From assembly GCF_000284375.1 (NCBI RefSeq), contig NC_017249.1:5310001-5374000 (forward strand): DNA of 64,000 bases, in the 5' to 3' direction. The DNA is from Bradyrhizobium japonicum USDA 6 (GTDB taxonomy: Bacteria; Pseudomonadota; Alphaproteobacteria; Rhizobiales; Xanthobacteraceae). The notes under the pieces are model-generated. The model saw only the letters and a program-made list of their open reading frames with translations, was not told the DNA's origin and searched no databases. Of this stretch, positions 27,652 through 39,100 are shown piece by piece. The translations under genes and the position numbers were made by a program. Every line of letters starts with the position of its first letter. The first letter of the stretch is position 1.

Positions 27652-29022
27652 TCAGCCGACGCCGAGCGCCTTCAGCTTCCGGTGCAGCGCCGAACGTTCC
27701 ATGCCAACAAACTCAGCCGTGCGAGAAATATTTCCTGAAAAACGGCTTATCTGTGCAATCAAATAGTCGCGCTCGAACACTTCGCGCGCTTCACGCAGCG
27801 GCAGCCCCATGATGTGCTCGCCATTGTTGCTGGTCGGCATCGCCGGCACCATCGAGCCGACATCCTGCGGCAGCATGTCGGCGGTGATGATCACCTCCGG
27901 TCCGCCCGCGGCCAGAATCATGACTCTCTCAACGTTGTTGCGGAGCTGGCGCACGTTGCCCGGCCACACATGCGATTGCAGCACCGCCATCGCGTCCTGC
28001 CCGATCTGCCGCTTGGGCAGGCCGCTGCCGGCCGAGATCTGCTCCATGAAATAGTCGATCAATTCCGGGATGTCCTCGCGCCGCTCCGAGAGCGCGGGCA
28101 CGCGGATCGGCACGACCGACAGCCGATGATAGAGGTCTTCGCGGAAATGGCCGGCCGCGATCTCCTCTTCGAGATTTCGCGCGGTGGAGGAGATGATGCG
28201 GACGTCGACCTGCACCTTGGCGGTGCCGCCGACGCGCTGGAACGACTGCTCGACCAGCACGCGCAAGATCTTGTTCTGGGTCTCGCGCGGCATGTCCGCG
28301 ATCTCGTCGATGAACAGCGTGCCGCCATGGGCTTCCTCGAGCGCGCCGGGCTTGCGCGGCTGCTCGCCATTGGACTGTTCTACGCCGAACATCTCGTGCT
28401 CCATCCGCTCCGGCGTGATCGCAGCGGCATTGATCACGACGAAGGGACCATCGGCGCGGCCCGAGGCCGTATGCAGCGTGCGCGCGGTCAGCTCCTTGCC
28501 GGCGCCGGCCGGGCCGACGATCAGGATGCGGCTGTTGGCCTTGGCCGCGCGGTCGATGGTCTGGCGCAGCTGGTTCATGCTCGGCGAGCGGCCGACGAGC
28601 GAGCTTGCGCTCGGCGCGAGCTGCTTCAGCTCCTTGACCTCGCGCTTGAGCCGAGAGTTCTCGAGCGCTCTGTTCGCGACCAGGATCAGCCGGTCGGCCT
28701 TGAACGGCTTCTCGATGAAATCGTAGGCGCCGCGCTTGATCGCGGCGACCGCGGTCTCGATGTTGCCGTGGCCGGAGATCATCACGACCGGCAGATCGGC
28801 ATTGTCCTTCTTGACCTGCTCCAGCAGCTGCAAGCCGTCGAGCTTAGAGCCCTGGAGCCAGATGTCGAGAAACACCAGATGCGGCCTGCGATTGGCGATC
28901 TCGGCGAGCGCCGTATCGCTGTCGCGAGCGGTCCGGGTCACGAAGCCCTCGTCTTCGAGAATGCCCGCGACGAGATCGCGAATATCGGCCTCATCATCGA
29001 CAATCAGAATTTCACTTGCCAT
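27652..29022 (-). CDS. ntrX: Nitrogen assimilation response regulator NtrX
   Basis: The 456-residue protein has a receiver domain (phospho-acceptor D53 in VFLDIW), an AAA+ domain with Walker A GPAGAGKELTA and Walker B GGTLFIDEIADMP, and a C-terminal Fis-type helix-turn-helix (TAEFVGMERSALHRKLKALGV). The sigma-54 contact loop GAFTGA is absent: the stretch reads FGVEQSNGEQPRKPGALEEA. It therefore probably does not open sigma-54 promoters in the usual way. It is 17 bases after ntrY and pairs with it to control nitrogen, redox and envelope genes. Confidence 0.95.
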   Translation of the reverse strand: MASEILIVDDEADIRDLVAGILEDEGFVTRTARDSDTALAEIANRRPHLVFLDIWLQGSKLDGLQLLEQVKKDNADLPVVMISGHGNIETAVAAIKRGAYDFIEKPFKADRLILVANRALENSRLKREVKELKQLAPSASSLVGRSPSMNQLRQTIDRAAKANSRILIVGPAGAGKELTARTLHTASGRADGPFVVINAAAITPERMEHEMFGVEQSNGEQPRKPGALEEAHGGTLFIDEIADMPRETQNKILRVLVEQSFQRVGGTAKVQVDVRIISSTARNLEEEIAAGHFREDLYHRLSVVPIRVPALSERREDIPELIDYFMEQISAGSGLPKRQIGQDAMAVLQSHVWPGNVRQLRNNVERVMILAAGGPEVIITADMLPQDVGSMVPAMPTSNNGEHIMGLPLREAREVFERDYLIAQISRFSGNISRTAEFVGMERSALHRKLKALGVG

Positions 29023-29039
29023 GGTTCGCGCCTGTCTTG

Positions 29040-31427
29040 TCAGATGCCCGTTGAGGCTTCGATCTTCGTTGATTCATTGGTCATTTCAGCCGCCTCTTTG
29101 GTTTCGGCGGCCGGCTGTTTTGTTTCGGGGGGCTTGGCGATGTCCGTGACCGCGTTTGCGGCCGACGATGCCTGCACGGTCCCCTCGCTCTTCGCGGGGG
29201 CGCCGGAGATCGCAAAACGCATTCGCATCCACGCGCCGCGCTGGCCCTCGCGGAAATCGGAAGCGTCCTTCAGCTCGATACGCCCGCCATGGTCTTCGAG
29301 CACGCGGCCGACGATCGCCAGGCCAAGGCCGGTGCCCTTGGCCCGCGTCGTCACATAAGGCTCGAGGAGCCGCGAGCGCGCGACCTTGGGCAGGCCGATG
29401 CCGTTGTCGATGACGTCGATCAGCACGTCCTCGCCCTCGCGCGAGACCACGACGTCGATGCGGCCCTTGCCGTAATCCTTGCCGAGTTCCTCCGGCGGGA
29501 CCTGCTCGATCGCCTCGGTGGCGTTCTTGACGATGTTGGTGACCGCCTGGGAGATCAGCCGCCGGTCGAACTGGGCGCGCAGCGGATCTTCCTTGAATTC
29601 GGCCTCGATATCGATCTCGGGATGGGCGACCTTCATCAGGAACACCGCCTGCCGCACGGTGTCGGCGACGTCCTCGCCCTCCATCACCGGCTTCGGCATC
29701 CGTGCGAAGCGCGAGAACTCGTCGACCATGCGGCGGATATCGTCGACCTGCCGCACGATGGTGTCGGTGCACTGCTCGAAGATCTGCTTGTCCTTGGTCT
29801 CGGTGATGTCCTTGCCGAACTTGCGGCGGATGCGCTCGGCCGAGAGCTGGATCGGCGTCAGAGGATTCTTGATTTCATGCGCGATGCGGCGCGCGACGTC
29901 GCCCCAGGCCGAGGTGCGCTGCGCCGAGACCAGCTCGGTGATGTCGTCGAGCGTGATGATGTAGCTGTCGTGCGGCTGGCTGGTCTTCTCGGCGCTGACG
30001 CGGACCGACAGGTTGCGCTCGGTGCCGTCGCGCGTGATCGTGATCTGGCCCTGTACCAGGCGCTGGGTCCCTTCCCGCGCCGTCTTCATCATCTCCTCGA
30101 GCTCGGGCAGCACGTCGGAGAGCGGATGGCCGAGCGTCTCGGCTTCGGAGTGCCCGATCAGCTTCTCGGCGGAGCGGTTGAGAATGCCGACGCTGCCCGA
30201 ATTGTCGACGCCGATGATGCCGGCGCTCGCCGAGGACAGCACGGCCTCGATGAAGCGGCGGCGGCTGTCGATGAGATCGCTGGCGTTGACGAGCTCGTCG
30301 CGCTGGCTGCGCAATTCCTGCGTCATCTTGTTGAAGGTCTCACCCAGCTGGGCGAGGTCGCCTTCCGACTGATGCACGGGCACCTTCACATGGAGGTCGC
30401 CGGTCGAGACCGTGTGGGCCGCGTTCATCAGCCTCCGGATCGGGGCCACCAGCGAGTTGGCGAAGTTGAGGCCGATCAGCACCGAGGCCATCAGGATGGT
30501 GAGCGCGATCACCGCGAACATCAGCGCGAAGGCGACCTGGATGCCGAGCCGGCGCGACTCGATCTGGGCGTATTCGGCGACGCTGACCTCGGTCTGCTTG
30601 AGCTGGTTGACGACGTTCGGATCGAGCGGCCGCGCGACGTAGAGGAAGGTGTCGCTGAAGGCGCGCAGGCGGATCACGGCGGCGACGAAGCTCGCGTCCG
30701 GCAACACCGCGATCTCGGGCTCGGATTCGTTGACGTTGCTGAGGAAGTCCGGCGCCGGCGGCGAATAGGCGAGCCGCATGCCGGTGTCGGCCGATTCCAG
30801 GATGTTGGTGTTCTTGTCGATGATCATCGCGCCCGGCAGGTTGCGGGAGCCGGCGCTGGCGGTCAGCAGCTCGCGGAACGAGCGGCGGTCCTGGTCGTAG
30901 AGCGGCCGGGCGTGGGCGATGTCATTGGCCATGCCGAGAATGTCGCCGCGGATCAGCTGCGCGTGGTCCTGCATGTAGGCGCGCGCGATCGTCAGCGAAT
31001 TCTGGATCACCTCCTTGGTCGGGCCGGAGAACAGCCGGTCGAGGCCGCGCTCGATGGTGACGTTGGCGACGACGGCGACCAGCACCGCCGGCAGCACCGC
31101 CACGATCGAGAACAGGCTGACGATCTGGACGTGGAGGCGCGCCGCCGCCCGGCCCCGCCGCCGCGCCAGGATCAGCTGCCAGAGCTCGCGGACGATGATG
31201 CCGACCAGCAGCAGGATCGTGGCCGCATTGATCAGATAGAACGAGCGGACCACCTCCGGCGTCGTTTCGATCCGCGTGAGACCGGTCAGGACCAGGAAGG
31301 TCAGGAGGGCCGATAGCAACGCCATCGCCACGGCAAGGGGCGCCAGCCAGCGCCGCACCGACCAACGTCGGGGCTCCTCCGCTGGAGCCGTGTCGAAGTG
31401 TGCGGCCGAGGTGTCTGCGCTGGTCAT
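29040..31427 (-). CDS. ntrY: Sensor histidine kinase NtrY
   Basis: The protein has about 795 residues: two N-terminal membrane segments, a further pair near residues 100-125, a large periplasmic region, another membrane segment (around 315), a HAMP domain (SLVAPIRRLMNAAHTVSTGDL), a PAS domain, HisKA with phospho-histidine in [14 protein letters not shown] and an HATPase_c domain (NIVKNATEAIEQ; DNGIGLP; GTGLGLAIVGR). It senses nitrogen or redox state and phosphorylates NtrX. I chose the second-level start because the upstream extension lacks membrane or signal features. It is transcribed after ntrBC on the same strand. Confidence 0.93.
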   Translation of the reverse strand: MTSADTSAAHFDTAPAEEPRRWSVRRWLAPLAVAMALLSALLTFLVLTGLTRIETTPEVVRSFYLINAATILLLVGIIVRELWQLILARRRGRAAARLHVQIVSLFSIVAVLPAVLVAVVANVTIERGLDRLFSGPTKEVIQNSLTIARAYMQDHAQLIRGDILGMANDIAHARPLYDQDRRSFRELLTASAGSRNLPGAMIIDKNTNILESADTGMRLAYSPPAPDFLSNVNESEPEIAVLPDASFVAAVIRLRAFSDTFLYVARPLDPNVVNQLKQTEVSVAEYAQIESRRLGIQVAFALMFAVIALTILMASVLIGLNFANSLVAPIRRLMNAAHTVSTGDLHVKVPVHQSEGDLAQLGETFNKMTQELRSQRDELVNASDLIDSRRRFIEAVLSSASAGIIGVDNSGSVGILNRSAEKLIGHSEAETLGHPLSDVLPELEEMMKTAREGTQRLVQGQITITRDGTERNLSVRVSAEKTSQPHDSYIITLDDITELVSAQRTSAWGDVARRIAHEIKNPLTPIQLSAERIRRKFGKDITETKDKQIFEQCTDTIVRQVDDIRRMVDEFSRFARMPKPVMEGEDVADTVRQAVFLMKVAHPEIDIEAEFKEDPLRAQFDRRLISQAVTNIVKNATEAIEQVPPEELGKDYGKGRIDVVVSREGEDVLIDVIDNGIGLPKVARSRLLEPYVTTRAKGTGLGLAIVGRVLEDHGGRIELKDASDFREGQRGAWMRMRFAISGAPAKSEGTVQASSAANAVTDIAKPPETKQPAAETKEAAEMTNESTKIEASTGI

Positions 31428-31610
31428 TCCGGCAATGGTGCTGAAAACGGGGTCCGCGGTGGGCGGATACTGATGTATTCCTACCACATTGTTGCCGAAT
31501 TGCGACAATTCCGCGGCGCCGCCGCCGCGGCGGACCGGCGCATCCACAGGCCGCTGTTCTGGCAAACCTCGCTTGCGGGAACGGATTCCCGCCCCCGCGG
31601 CTTGACCGCC

Positions 31611-31757
31611 ATGGACAGGTTCTTTCTCGCGATGATGGTGTCGGCCGTGCTGCTGCTGATCGTAGCCGCCGACCTCCTGGTCAACGGTCTCGGGGTGCAG
31701 CAGCCGCTGGCGAACGTCGCCAGCGCCCAGCCAGCCTCGGCGCGGCTGATCAGATGA
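31611..31757 (+). CDS. Small single-span membrane protein (48 residues)
   Basis: A short frame opposite in direction to ntrY encodes MDRFFLAMMVSAVLLLIVAA and a polar tail ending SARLIR. One transmembrane helix followed by an Ala/Gln-rich C-terminus is typical of small inner-membrane proteins. Codons are G/C in third position as in neighbours. The ribosome site is weak, and I know no family, so it could be a chance frame. Confidence 0.4.
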   Translation: MDRFFLAMMVSAVLLLIVAADLLVNGLGVQQPLANVASAQPASARLIR

Positions 31758-31865
31758 GCGCGACGCAGCGCCCTGCGGTTGAATAATAATTCATACGTTC
31801 CAACGGAACGTTTCGGCCCGATTCGGACTTTTGCTCACCGCGCCAGCCACAACGGCTAGCGCGAT

Positions 31866-31915
31866 CCGGACAGGCTCAGCTCCGCTTTGGTAGGGGGAGC
31901 TGAGCCACCGTCCGG
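31866..31915 (-). terminator. Long hairpin between ntrC and ntrY
   Basis: A perfect 11-bp stem GGCTCAGCTCC / GGAGCTGAGCC (31873-31883, 31896-31906) is extended by an outer CCGGAC / GTCCGG stem. It begins 10 bases after the ntrC stop (31925), so it probably ends the dusB-ntrB-ntrC transcript. There is no T-tract. Confidence 0.6.
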
Positions 31916-31924
31916 TCGTGAAGA

Positions 31925-33367
<1,443 letters not shown>

Positions 33368-33376
33368 CGTTAATCC

Positions 33377-34552
33377 TCATTTCGCCCCCTGTGACGCAGA
33401 CGACGACTTCCCGGCAGAGCCGTCGCGGCTGCTTTGATCGGCATGTTTGACCGATGTGGAATACATCGGCATCAGCACGCGGAAGGTGGTCTTGCGCGGC
33501 TGAGACTCGCATTCGATGATGCCCCCGTGATCTCCGATGATCTTTGCGACCAGCGCCAGGCCAAGACCCGAGCCGGTCTGCTTGGTGGTCACGAAGGGAT
33601 CGAACAGGTTGGGCAGAAGATCGTCCGGCACGCCTGGTCCGTTGTCCTTCACGCAGAACTCAAGCGGCAGCGATACACGGGATTTTTGACCGGGGACTGA
33701 CAGGCGCACGCCGGGACGGAACGCGGTGGTGAGCTGGATCTCGGCGTCGGGGACGTCGATCAGCGCTTCGGCGGCGTTCTTCACGAGGTTGAGGAACACC
33801 TGGACGAGCTGATCCTGGTTCGCCAGGACCGGCGGCAACGAGGGATCATAATCCTCGATGAAGCGGATGTTGCGGGCAAAGCCCGACTGCGCCAGCCGCT
33901 TCACATGATCGAGCACGGAATGGATGTTGACGGGACCGCGCACCACGGGACGTTCGTCGCCGAACACCTCCATGCGGTCGACCAGCGTGACGATGCGGTC
34001 GGCCTCGTCGCAGATCAGCCGCGTCAGCATGCGGTCCTCGGACGAGGCCTGCTGCTCCAGCAGCTGCGCCGCGCCGCGGATGCCGGAGAGCGGATTCTTG
34101 ATCTCATGCGCCAGCATGGCGGCCAGCGCGATCACCGAGCGCGCGGCGCTGCGATGGGTGAGCTGGCGGTCCATCTTGTCGGCGATGGATCGCTCCTGGA
34201 GCATCACCACGATATGGCCGGGCCGCTCCGTCAGAGGAGCGACATGCAGATCGACCTGGCGGTCGCCGCCCATGCGCGGCGTGCCCAGATCGACCTTGTA
34301 TTCGTTGACCGGCGAGTTCGACGAACGAACCTGGTCGATCAGCGCCAGCAAGGGGCTGCCGAAAGGCACCAGCTCTTTCAGCGATTGCCGTTTCAGGAAC
34401 TGCGTCGAGATGTCGAAGAAGGCTTCGGTCGCGATGTTGGCGGCGACGATCTTGCCGTCCGGCCCGATCATGAGCACGGGATTGGGCAGCGCATCTAGGA
34501 TCGCATCGCTCTCGGACGGAAGCGGCCGGCGATGGTCAGCGGCTGAGCTCAT
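33377..34552 (-). CDS. ntrB: Nitrogen regulation sensor kinase NtrB
   Basis: The roughly 391-residue soluble kinase has an N-terminal PAS domain, a HisKA domain with H149 in [20 protein letters not shown] and an HATPase domain ([30 protein letters not shown]). It responds to PII proteins and phosphorylates NtrC. The ATG overlaps the dusB stop as ATGA and has GGAG nine bases upstream; a further ATG five codons upstream is less likely. Confidence 0.96.
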   Translation of the reverse strand: MSSAADHRRPLPSESDAILDALPNPVLMIGPDGKIVAANIATEAFFDISTQFLKRQSLKELVPFGSPLLALIDQVRSSNSPVNEYKVDLGTPRMGGDRQVDLHVAPLTERPGHIVVMLQERSIADKMDRQLTHRSAARSVIALAAMLAHEIKNPLSGIRGAAQLLEQQASSEDRMLTRLICDEADRIVTLVDRMEVFGDERPVVRGPVNIHSVLDHVKRLAQSGFARNIRFIEDYDPSLPPVLANQDQLVQVFLNLVKNAAEALIDVPDAEIQLTTAFRPGVRLSVPGQKSRVSLPLEFCVKDNGPGVPDDLLPNLFDPFVTTKQTGSGLGLALVAKIIGDHGGIIECESQPRKTTFRVLMPMYSTSVKHADQSSRDGSAGKSSSASQGAK

Positions 34553-35625
34553 GCAGCAGCGCTCCATGCGAAATCGTCGAAGGCATCTTGCAGCGACTGG
34601 TGGACGAGGCGCGGATCCTCGGAGGTGAGGACCTTCTGGCGCCAGGCTTTCAGCTTCTCGGCCGGCGCACGGCTCACATCGGCCGCGACGTCGAGCGCCC
34701 AGCCGAGATGCTTGCGTGCGTGCCGGAGGCCGATGCGCAGGCCGTAGAGCGCGCAGACGCCCTCATAGAGCGTGCGGACATAATGCAGCTGGGTCTCGAG
34801 CGACGGCGCGGCTTCGACCGCCCCGCCCTTCAGGCGGCGGCCGATCTCGCCGGGTAACCAGGGCTGCCCCTGCGCGCCGCGGCCGATCATCACGGCATCG
34901 GCGCCGGAGGCCTCCAACGCCGCGAGCGCCTTCTCGTAAGTGGTGATGTCGCCATTGACGACGAGCGGAACGGAGATCGCTTCGCGCACCGCGCGGATCG
35001 CATCCCAATCGGCCTCGCCCTTGTAGAACTGGCAGCGGGTGCGGCCGTGCACGGTGACGAGCTTGATGCCGGCGGCTTCCGCACGCCGCGCCAATTCCGG
35101 CGCGTTGCGGGTGTGATCGTCCCAGCCGAGCCGCATCTTCAGGGTCACCGGCACCTTCACCGCGGCGATCGTCGCATCGATCAGGCTGACGGCATGGTCG
35201 AGATCGCGCATCAGGGCGGAGCCGGACTGGCCGCCGGTGACGTGCCGGGCCGGACAGCCCATGTTGATGTCGATGATGTCGGCGCCTCCGGCTTCGGCGA
35301 TCCGGGCCCCCTCGGCCATCCAATGCGCCTCGCAGCCGGCGAGCTGGACCACATGAGGCCCGATCCCGGTCGCTTCGCAGCGCAACCGAGACATCTTGTG
35401 GCCGTTCGCGAGCTCATCGCTGGCGGTCATTTCGGACACGACCAGACCAGCCCCAAGCTCGGCGGCAAGCCGGCGGACGGGCGAGTCGGTGACCCCCGAC
35501 ATCGGCGCCAGGAAGACCGGGGTGGCGACCTCGATATCGCCAATTTTCAACGGCTTAGAGCCTGATACTGCCGAGCCGGTCACAGGGGTCTCGTTGCGTA
35601 GGCAGGGCCTCATCGCGCCTGCCAT
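34549..35625 (-). CDS. dusB: tRNA-dihydrouridine synthase DusB (NifR3)
   Basis: The 358-residue flavoenzyme is a TIM barrel reducing uridines of tRNA to dihydrouridine. Family motifs are [13 protein letters not shown], the active-site cysteine in [13 protein letters not shown], and KMRLGWDD. In alphaproteobacteria it is the first gene of the ntr operon, historically nifR3, and here it is translationally coupled to ntrB. The first methionine has no clear ribosome site; M5 (MRPCLR) could also be used. It is divergent from ispDF across 207 bases. Confidence 0.95.
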   Translation of the reverse strand: MAGAMRPCLRNETPVTGSAVSGSKPLKIGDIEVATPVFLAPMSGVTDSPVRRLAAELGAGLVVSEMTASDELANGHKMSRLRCEATGIGPHVVQLAGCEAHWMAEGARIAEAGGADIIDINMGCPARHVTGGQSGSALMRDLDHAVSLIDATIAAVKVPVTLKMRLGWDDHTRNAPELARRAEAAGIKLVTVHGRTRCQFYKGEADWDAIRAVREAISVPLVVNGDITTYEKALAALEASGADAVMIGRGAQGQPWLPGEIGRRLKGGAVEAAPSLETQLHYVRTLYEGVCALYGLRIGLRHARKHLGWALDVAADVSRAPAEKLKAWRQKVLTSEDPRLVHQSLQDAFDDFAWSAAA

Positions 35626-35832
35626 GACCTATTTTGCGCACAATTCTTGTGCAGTCAAGCGTCATGCCTACAGTTTAGACAGTTCTGCAAATCTTTCAAG
35701 TGCAGTGCAGCAAAATGCTGTTTCCCACAATCCGGGGAAACCCCCTTTTTTTGCGGGCCTGCCGTGCTAGAGGCATGCGGCAATCACCCCTCTCCCCGAC
35801 TCTCTTCATCACCAACTGAGTATTTGAGTCCT

Positions 35833-37014
35833 ATGGCGAAATCACAGCGCACCGCAGTCGTCCTCGTCGCGGCCGGACGCGGCCTGCGGGCTGGCGCCGG
35901 GGGCCCCAAGCAATATCGCGAGATCGGCGGCGTGCCCGTGATCTATCGCGCCATGGAAGCCTTCAGCCGCCACCCCGACGTGTTCGCCGTGCAGCCGGTG
36001 GTGAACCCCGACGACAGCGCCATGTTCACGGCAGCGGTCGCAGGTCTCAACCACGAGCCGCCGACCAATGGCGGCGCGACGCGGCAGGCCTCCGTGCTCG
36101 CAGGGCTCGAAGCGCTCGCCAAGCATAAGCCCGATATCGTGCTCATCCACGACGCCGCGCGCCCCTTCGTCTCGGCAGGCGTGATCTCGCGCGCAATCGA
36201 GGCGGCGAGCCGCACCGGCGCTGCGCTCCCTGTGGTTGCCGTCACCGACACCATCAAGGTCACCGGCGAGAACGGCAATGTCGAGGACACGCCGGACCGC
36301 GCAGCCTTGCGAATCGCGCAGACGCCGCAATCCTTTCGTTTCGACGTCATCCTCGAGGCGCATCGTCGCGCGGCGAAGGACGGGCGCAGCGATTTCACCG
36401 ACGATGCCGCGATTGCCGAATGGGCAGGATTGACGGTCGCAACCTTTGAAGGCGATGTTGCCAATATGAAGCTCACCACTCCCGAGGATTTCGTGCGCGA
36501 GGAAGCGCGCCTGGCCAGCCTGCTCGGCGACATCAGGACCGGCACCGGCTATGACGTGCACGCCTTCGGCGAGGGCGACCACGTGATGATCTGTGGCGTG
36601 CGGGTGCCGCACACCAAAGGCTTCCTCGCCCATTCCGACGGCGATGTCGGCCTGCATGCGCTGGTCGACGCCATCCTCGGCGCCCTCGCCGACGGCGATA
36701 TCGGCTCACACTTTCCGCCGAGCGATGCGAAATGGAAGGGGGCTTCCTCCGACCAGTTCCTGAAATACGCCATTGAGCGCGTTGCCCAGCGCGGCGGCCG
36801 CGTCGCCAACCTCGAGGTGACGATGATCTGCGAGCGGCCGAAGATCGGCCCCTTGCGCGACACCATGCGCGCCCGCATCGCCGAGATCTCCGGGGTCGAC
36901 ATCTCCCGCGTCGCGGTGAAGGCGACCACCAGCGAGCGGCTTGGCTTCACCGGCCGCGAGGAAGGCATCGCGGCCACCGCGAGCGCCACCATCCGCCTGC
37001 CCTGGAGCGTCTAG
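35833..37014 (+). CDS. ispDF: Bifunctional IspD/IspF isoprenoid enzyme
   Basis: The 393-residue fusion carries IspD (residues about 1-230; [27 protein letters not shown]) and IspF (about 235-393; [13 protein letters not shown] with zinc ligands, [18 protein letters not shown]). It performs the CDP-ME synthase and the MEcPP synthase steps of the non-mevalonate pathway. The fusion is common in alphaproteobacteria. The ATG is preceded by a poor ribosome site. CinA follows 3 bases after the stop. Confidence 0.96.
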   Translation: MAKSQRTAVVLVAAGRGLRAGAGGPKQYREIGGVPVIYRAMEAFSRHPDVFAVQPVVNPDDSAMFTAAVAGLNHEPPTNGGATRQASVLAGLEALAKHKPDIVLIHDAARPFVSAGVISRAIEAASRTGAALPVVAVTDTIKVTGENGNVEDTPDRAALRIAQTPQSFRFDVILEAHRRAAKDGRSDFTDDAAIAEWAGLTVATFEGDVANMKLTTPEDFVREEARLASLLGDIRTGTGYDVHAFGEGDHVMICGVRVPHTKGFLAHSDGDVGLHALVDAILGALADGDIGSHFPPSDAKWKGASSDQFLKYAIERVAQRGGRVANLEVTMICERPKIGPLRDTMRARIAEISGVDISRVAVKATTSERLGFTGREEGIAATASATIRLPWSV

Positions 37015-37017
37015 GTC

Positions 37018-37629
37018 ATGGGCGGCAGCGACGCACGCGCCCTCTCCCGCTCGCTGCTCGATCTGTGCCGGATGCGCAAGCTGACGATTGCCACCGCCGA
37101 GTCCTGCACCGGCGGCCTGGTTGCCGGCGCGCTGACCGACATTCCCGGCTCCTCCGACGTGATCGACCGCGGCTTCGTCACTTATTCCAATGACGCCAAG
37201 CGCGCGATGTTGGGCGTTGAGGCGAGCACGCTCGCGAATTTCGGCGCCGTCAGCAAGGAGACCGCAACCGCGATGGCGGTCGGCGCGCTGGAGCGGGCCG
37301 GCGTCGATCTCGCCGTTGCCATCACCGGTATCGCCGGCCCCGGCGGCGCCACGCCCGGCAAGCCGGTCGGTCTCGTGCATTTTGCGGTTGCCGCGCGCGA
37401 CGGCCGCATCGTCCACCGCGAGCATCGCTTTGGCGCGATCGGTCGGACCGCCGTGCGCCAGCGCTCGGTGGTCGAGGCATTGCGCATGCTGATGGATCTC
37501 GCCCGCGGCCCGAAGGCCCAGCCCAAGCCCCGGCGCGCGACCGCGGCAACCCGCCTGCGGCCTCGCGTGACCCGCTCGCCGCGCCGGCATGCGGTGAAGC
37601 GCAGGACGCCGCGGTCACCGCGCGGCTAG
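37018..37629 (+). CDS. CinA C-terminal / NMN amidohydrolase domain protein
   Basis: The 203-residue protein matches the CinA C-terminal (PncC) family: [44 protein letters not shown] and [10 protein letters not shown]. This family deamidates nicotinamide mononucleotide. The last about 35 residues form a strongly basic Arg/Pro-rich tail that the shorter family members lack. It begins 3 bases after ispDF, forming a two-gene operon. Confidence 0.9.
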   Translation: MGGSDARALSRSLLDLCRMRKLTIATAESCTGGLVAGALTDIPGSSDVIDRGFVTYSNDAKRAMLGVEASTLANFGAVSKETATAMAVGALERAGVDLAVAITGIAGPGGATPGKPVGLVHFAVAARDGRIVHREHRFGAIGRTAVRQRSVVEALRMLMDLARGPKAQPKPRRATAATRLRPRVTRSPRRHAVKRRTPRSPRG

Positions 37630-37642
37630 AGACACCTCATGC

Positions 37643-37692
37643 CGCCGCCAGCAGTGCGCTCGCGCGTGGTCGAGCACGCACTGCTGGCGGCG
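37643..37692. terminator. Perfect 16-bp hairpin between cinA-like gene and the convergent small gene
   Basis: Arms at 37643-37658 and 37677-37692 are exact complements, with a further CTCG/CGAG pairing in the loop. The position 13 bases after the cinA-family stop and 47 bases from the stop of the convergent small gene suggests a bidirectional terminator, although there is no T-tract. Confidence 0.6.
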
Positions 37693-37738
37693 CATGCGCG
37701 CCCGGCGCGAGGAGCCGAATCGGTTCCGCGACATCCAA

Positions 37739-37918
37739 TTATTGTTCCTGGCGCTTCGTCCGACAAATGACAGGGAGCTTCTGCTCAATCGCCTTCGCCA
37801 GCACCGTGCCGCTGGTCCGGCCGAGCTCTTTCGCTATCAGCGCAATCGGCTTCGTGCCTGCCAGGACCTTCAGCCTGCCAAGGTCTTCTTCGCTCCATGC
37901 CTGCTTCCAGCGTGCCAT
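37739..37918 (-). CDS. Small helix-turn-helix/SANT-like protein (59 residues)
   Basis: The translated frame starts MARWKQAWSEEDLGRLKVL and continues with GTKPIALIAKELGRTSGTV, then an Arg/Lys-rich end. The arrangement W..EEDL..LK, then IA.ELGRT, is that of small Myb/SANT-like or GcrA-like helix-turn-helix proteins common in Rhizobiales. A GGGGAG stretch directly precedes the ATG, slightly too close for an ideal ribosome site. The gene is in a 750-base region with no other gene. A DNA-binding role is inferred only. Confidence 0.6.
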   Translation of the reverse strand: MARWKQAWSEEDLGRLKVLAGTKPIALIAKELGRTSGTVLAKAIEQKLPVICRTKRQEQ

Positions 37919-38384
37919 CTCCCCGATCCCGCGACAAAGCGCCCGCGCCCGACTCGGATTGTAGTCGAACCCTTCGCAAAGGGCAGAGCTCGCGGTGCGC
38001 CGTTTGCGGCAAGGGGTGTTGCGTCAGCGCGCTGCGTTTTGGCACAAACTGCACTTGTCGCCCGATGTGAAGATGCACTCTGATGGAAGGTCGTCTGCCC
38101 GGCCCAAGCGGCAGACCATCCGCGCGCGCGAACGGATTCCACATTGCCGCGCTTCCCGCCTGTGAAGCAAAGCTCGGGCGGAATACGCCGCGAGATCGCA
38201 GCGTTTTGTCCAGTTTTTAAAAAGCACGCAATTCTTGTCGAATTCGAGCAGGATCGCAAATGTGCAACCGCGACCAAGCGTCGTCGCTCATGTCCGATCT
38301 TGCGCGCGACTGTATTGGCGCAATAATGCGGGCCTACGCTGTGGCCAGGAATCAACCCGGTCCTGCTTTCTGGAGGGCGACGGC
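37919..38384. other. Non-coding stretch before the cytochrome/oxidase operon
   Basis: No convincing coding frame in the 466 bases. It contains an AT-rich patch (TTTTTAAAAAGCACGCAATT, near 38216-38236) and, nearer the operon, an exact palindrome TATTG-GCG-CAATA listed separately. This is the likely promoter region of the ba3-type oxidase operon. Confidence 0.55.
38313..38325. promoter_or_regulatory. Palindrome TATTG-GCG-CAATA, possible operator
   Basis: The 13-base perfect dyad is about 60 bases upstream of the first gene of the oxidase operon. Fnr/FixK-type sites have the form TTGAT-N4-ATCAA; this has the wrong spacing (N3) and sequence, so another regulator is more likely, or it is chance. 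Confidence 0.3.
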
Positions 38385-39092
38385 GTGTTCGCTCGCGACA
38401 CTGCACTGGCAATCGCCATTGCTACCTTGGCGGTCATTGATGGTACCGCCGCACAAACGGCCAACCAGCCGCCGGATACGATGGCGGCGCGGGTGGAGGC
38501 GTGCACGCCCTGTCACGGCAACAAGGGCGAAGGCACCAGCGACGTCTATTTCCCGCGGCTTGCCGGCAAGCCGGCCGGCTATCTCTACAACCAGCTCCTC
38601 GCCTTCCGCAGTGGTCGGCGCAAATACCCGCCGATGAACTATCTGCTGGAGTTTCTGCCTGATCCGTATCTGGAGGCGATGGCCGAATATTTCGCCAGCG
38701 AGCATCCGCCGCTGCCGCAGCCCGCGCCGAGCGAAGTCAGCAAGGAAGTCCTGGCGCAGGGCGAGCTGCTGGCGACCAGCGGCGATGCCGGTCGTAACAT
38801 ACCGGCGTGCGTGAGCTGTCACGGCCCGGGCCTCACCGGCATGCAGCCCGGCATTCCCGGTCTGCTGGGCTTGCGCGCCGCTTACGTCAGCGCGCAGCTC
38901 GGCGCCTGGCGCTACGGCACGCGAACGGCAAAATCGCCTGACTGCATGCAGCTCGTCGCCGGCCATCTGACGGAAGCAGATGTTACCGCCGTAGCTGCCT
39001 GGCTGGCGACGCGGCCGGCGCCCGCCAACCCGGCCCCCGTACCGAAGGGCACCTACGCGCTGCCGTTCGGCTGCGGCAGCCAGCCCAACTGA
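38385..39092 (+). CDS. Diheme cytochrome c (c4-like)
   Basis: The roughly 235-residue exported protein has two CxxCH heme sites, ACTPCHGNKGEG and CVSCHGPGLTG. I chose a GTG start preceded by GGAGG because it gives a signal peptide (FARDTALAIAIATLAV); longer in-frame extensions do not. The two-domain layout resembles cytochrome c4, a periplasmic electron donor to terminal oxidases. It is the first gene of the ba3-type oxidase operon. Confidence 0.85.
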   Translation: MFARDTALAIAIATLAVIDGTAAQTANQPPDTMAARVEACTPCHGNKGEGTSDVYFPRLAGKPAGYLYNQLLAFRSGRRKYPPMNYLLEFLPDPYLEAMAEYFASEHPPLPQPAPSEVSKEVLAQGELLATSGDAGRNIPACVSCHGPGLTGMQPGIPGLLGLRAAYVSAQLGAWRYGTRTAKSPDCMQLVAGHLTEADVTAVAAWLATRPAPANPAPVPKGTYALPFGCGSQPN

Positions 39093-39100
39093 CGAGGCGC

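Noticed and set aside
29289..31316. A 675-codon open frame on the plus strand
   Set aside because: Antisense to ntrY, with the same arginine/aspartate-rich shadow composition and no motif.
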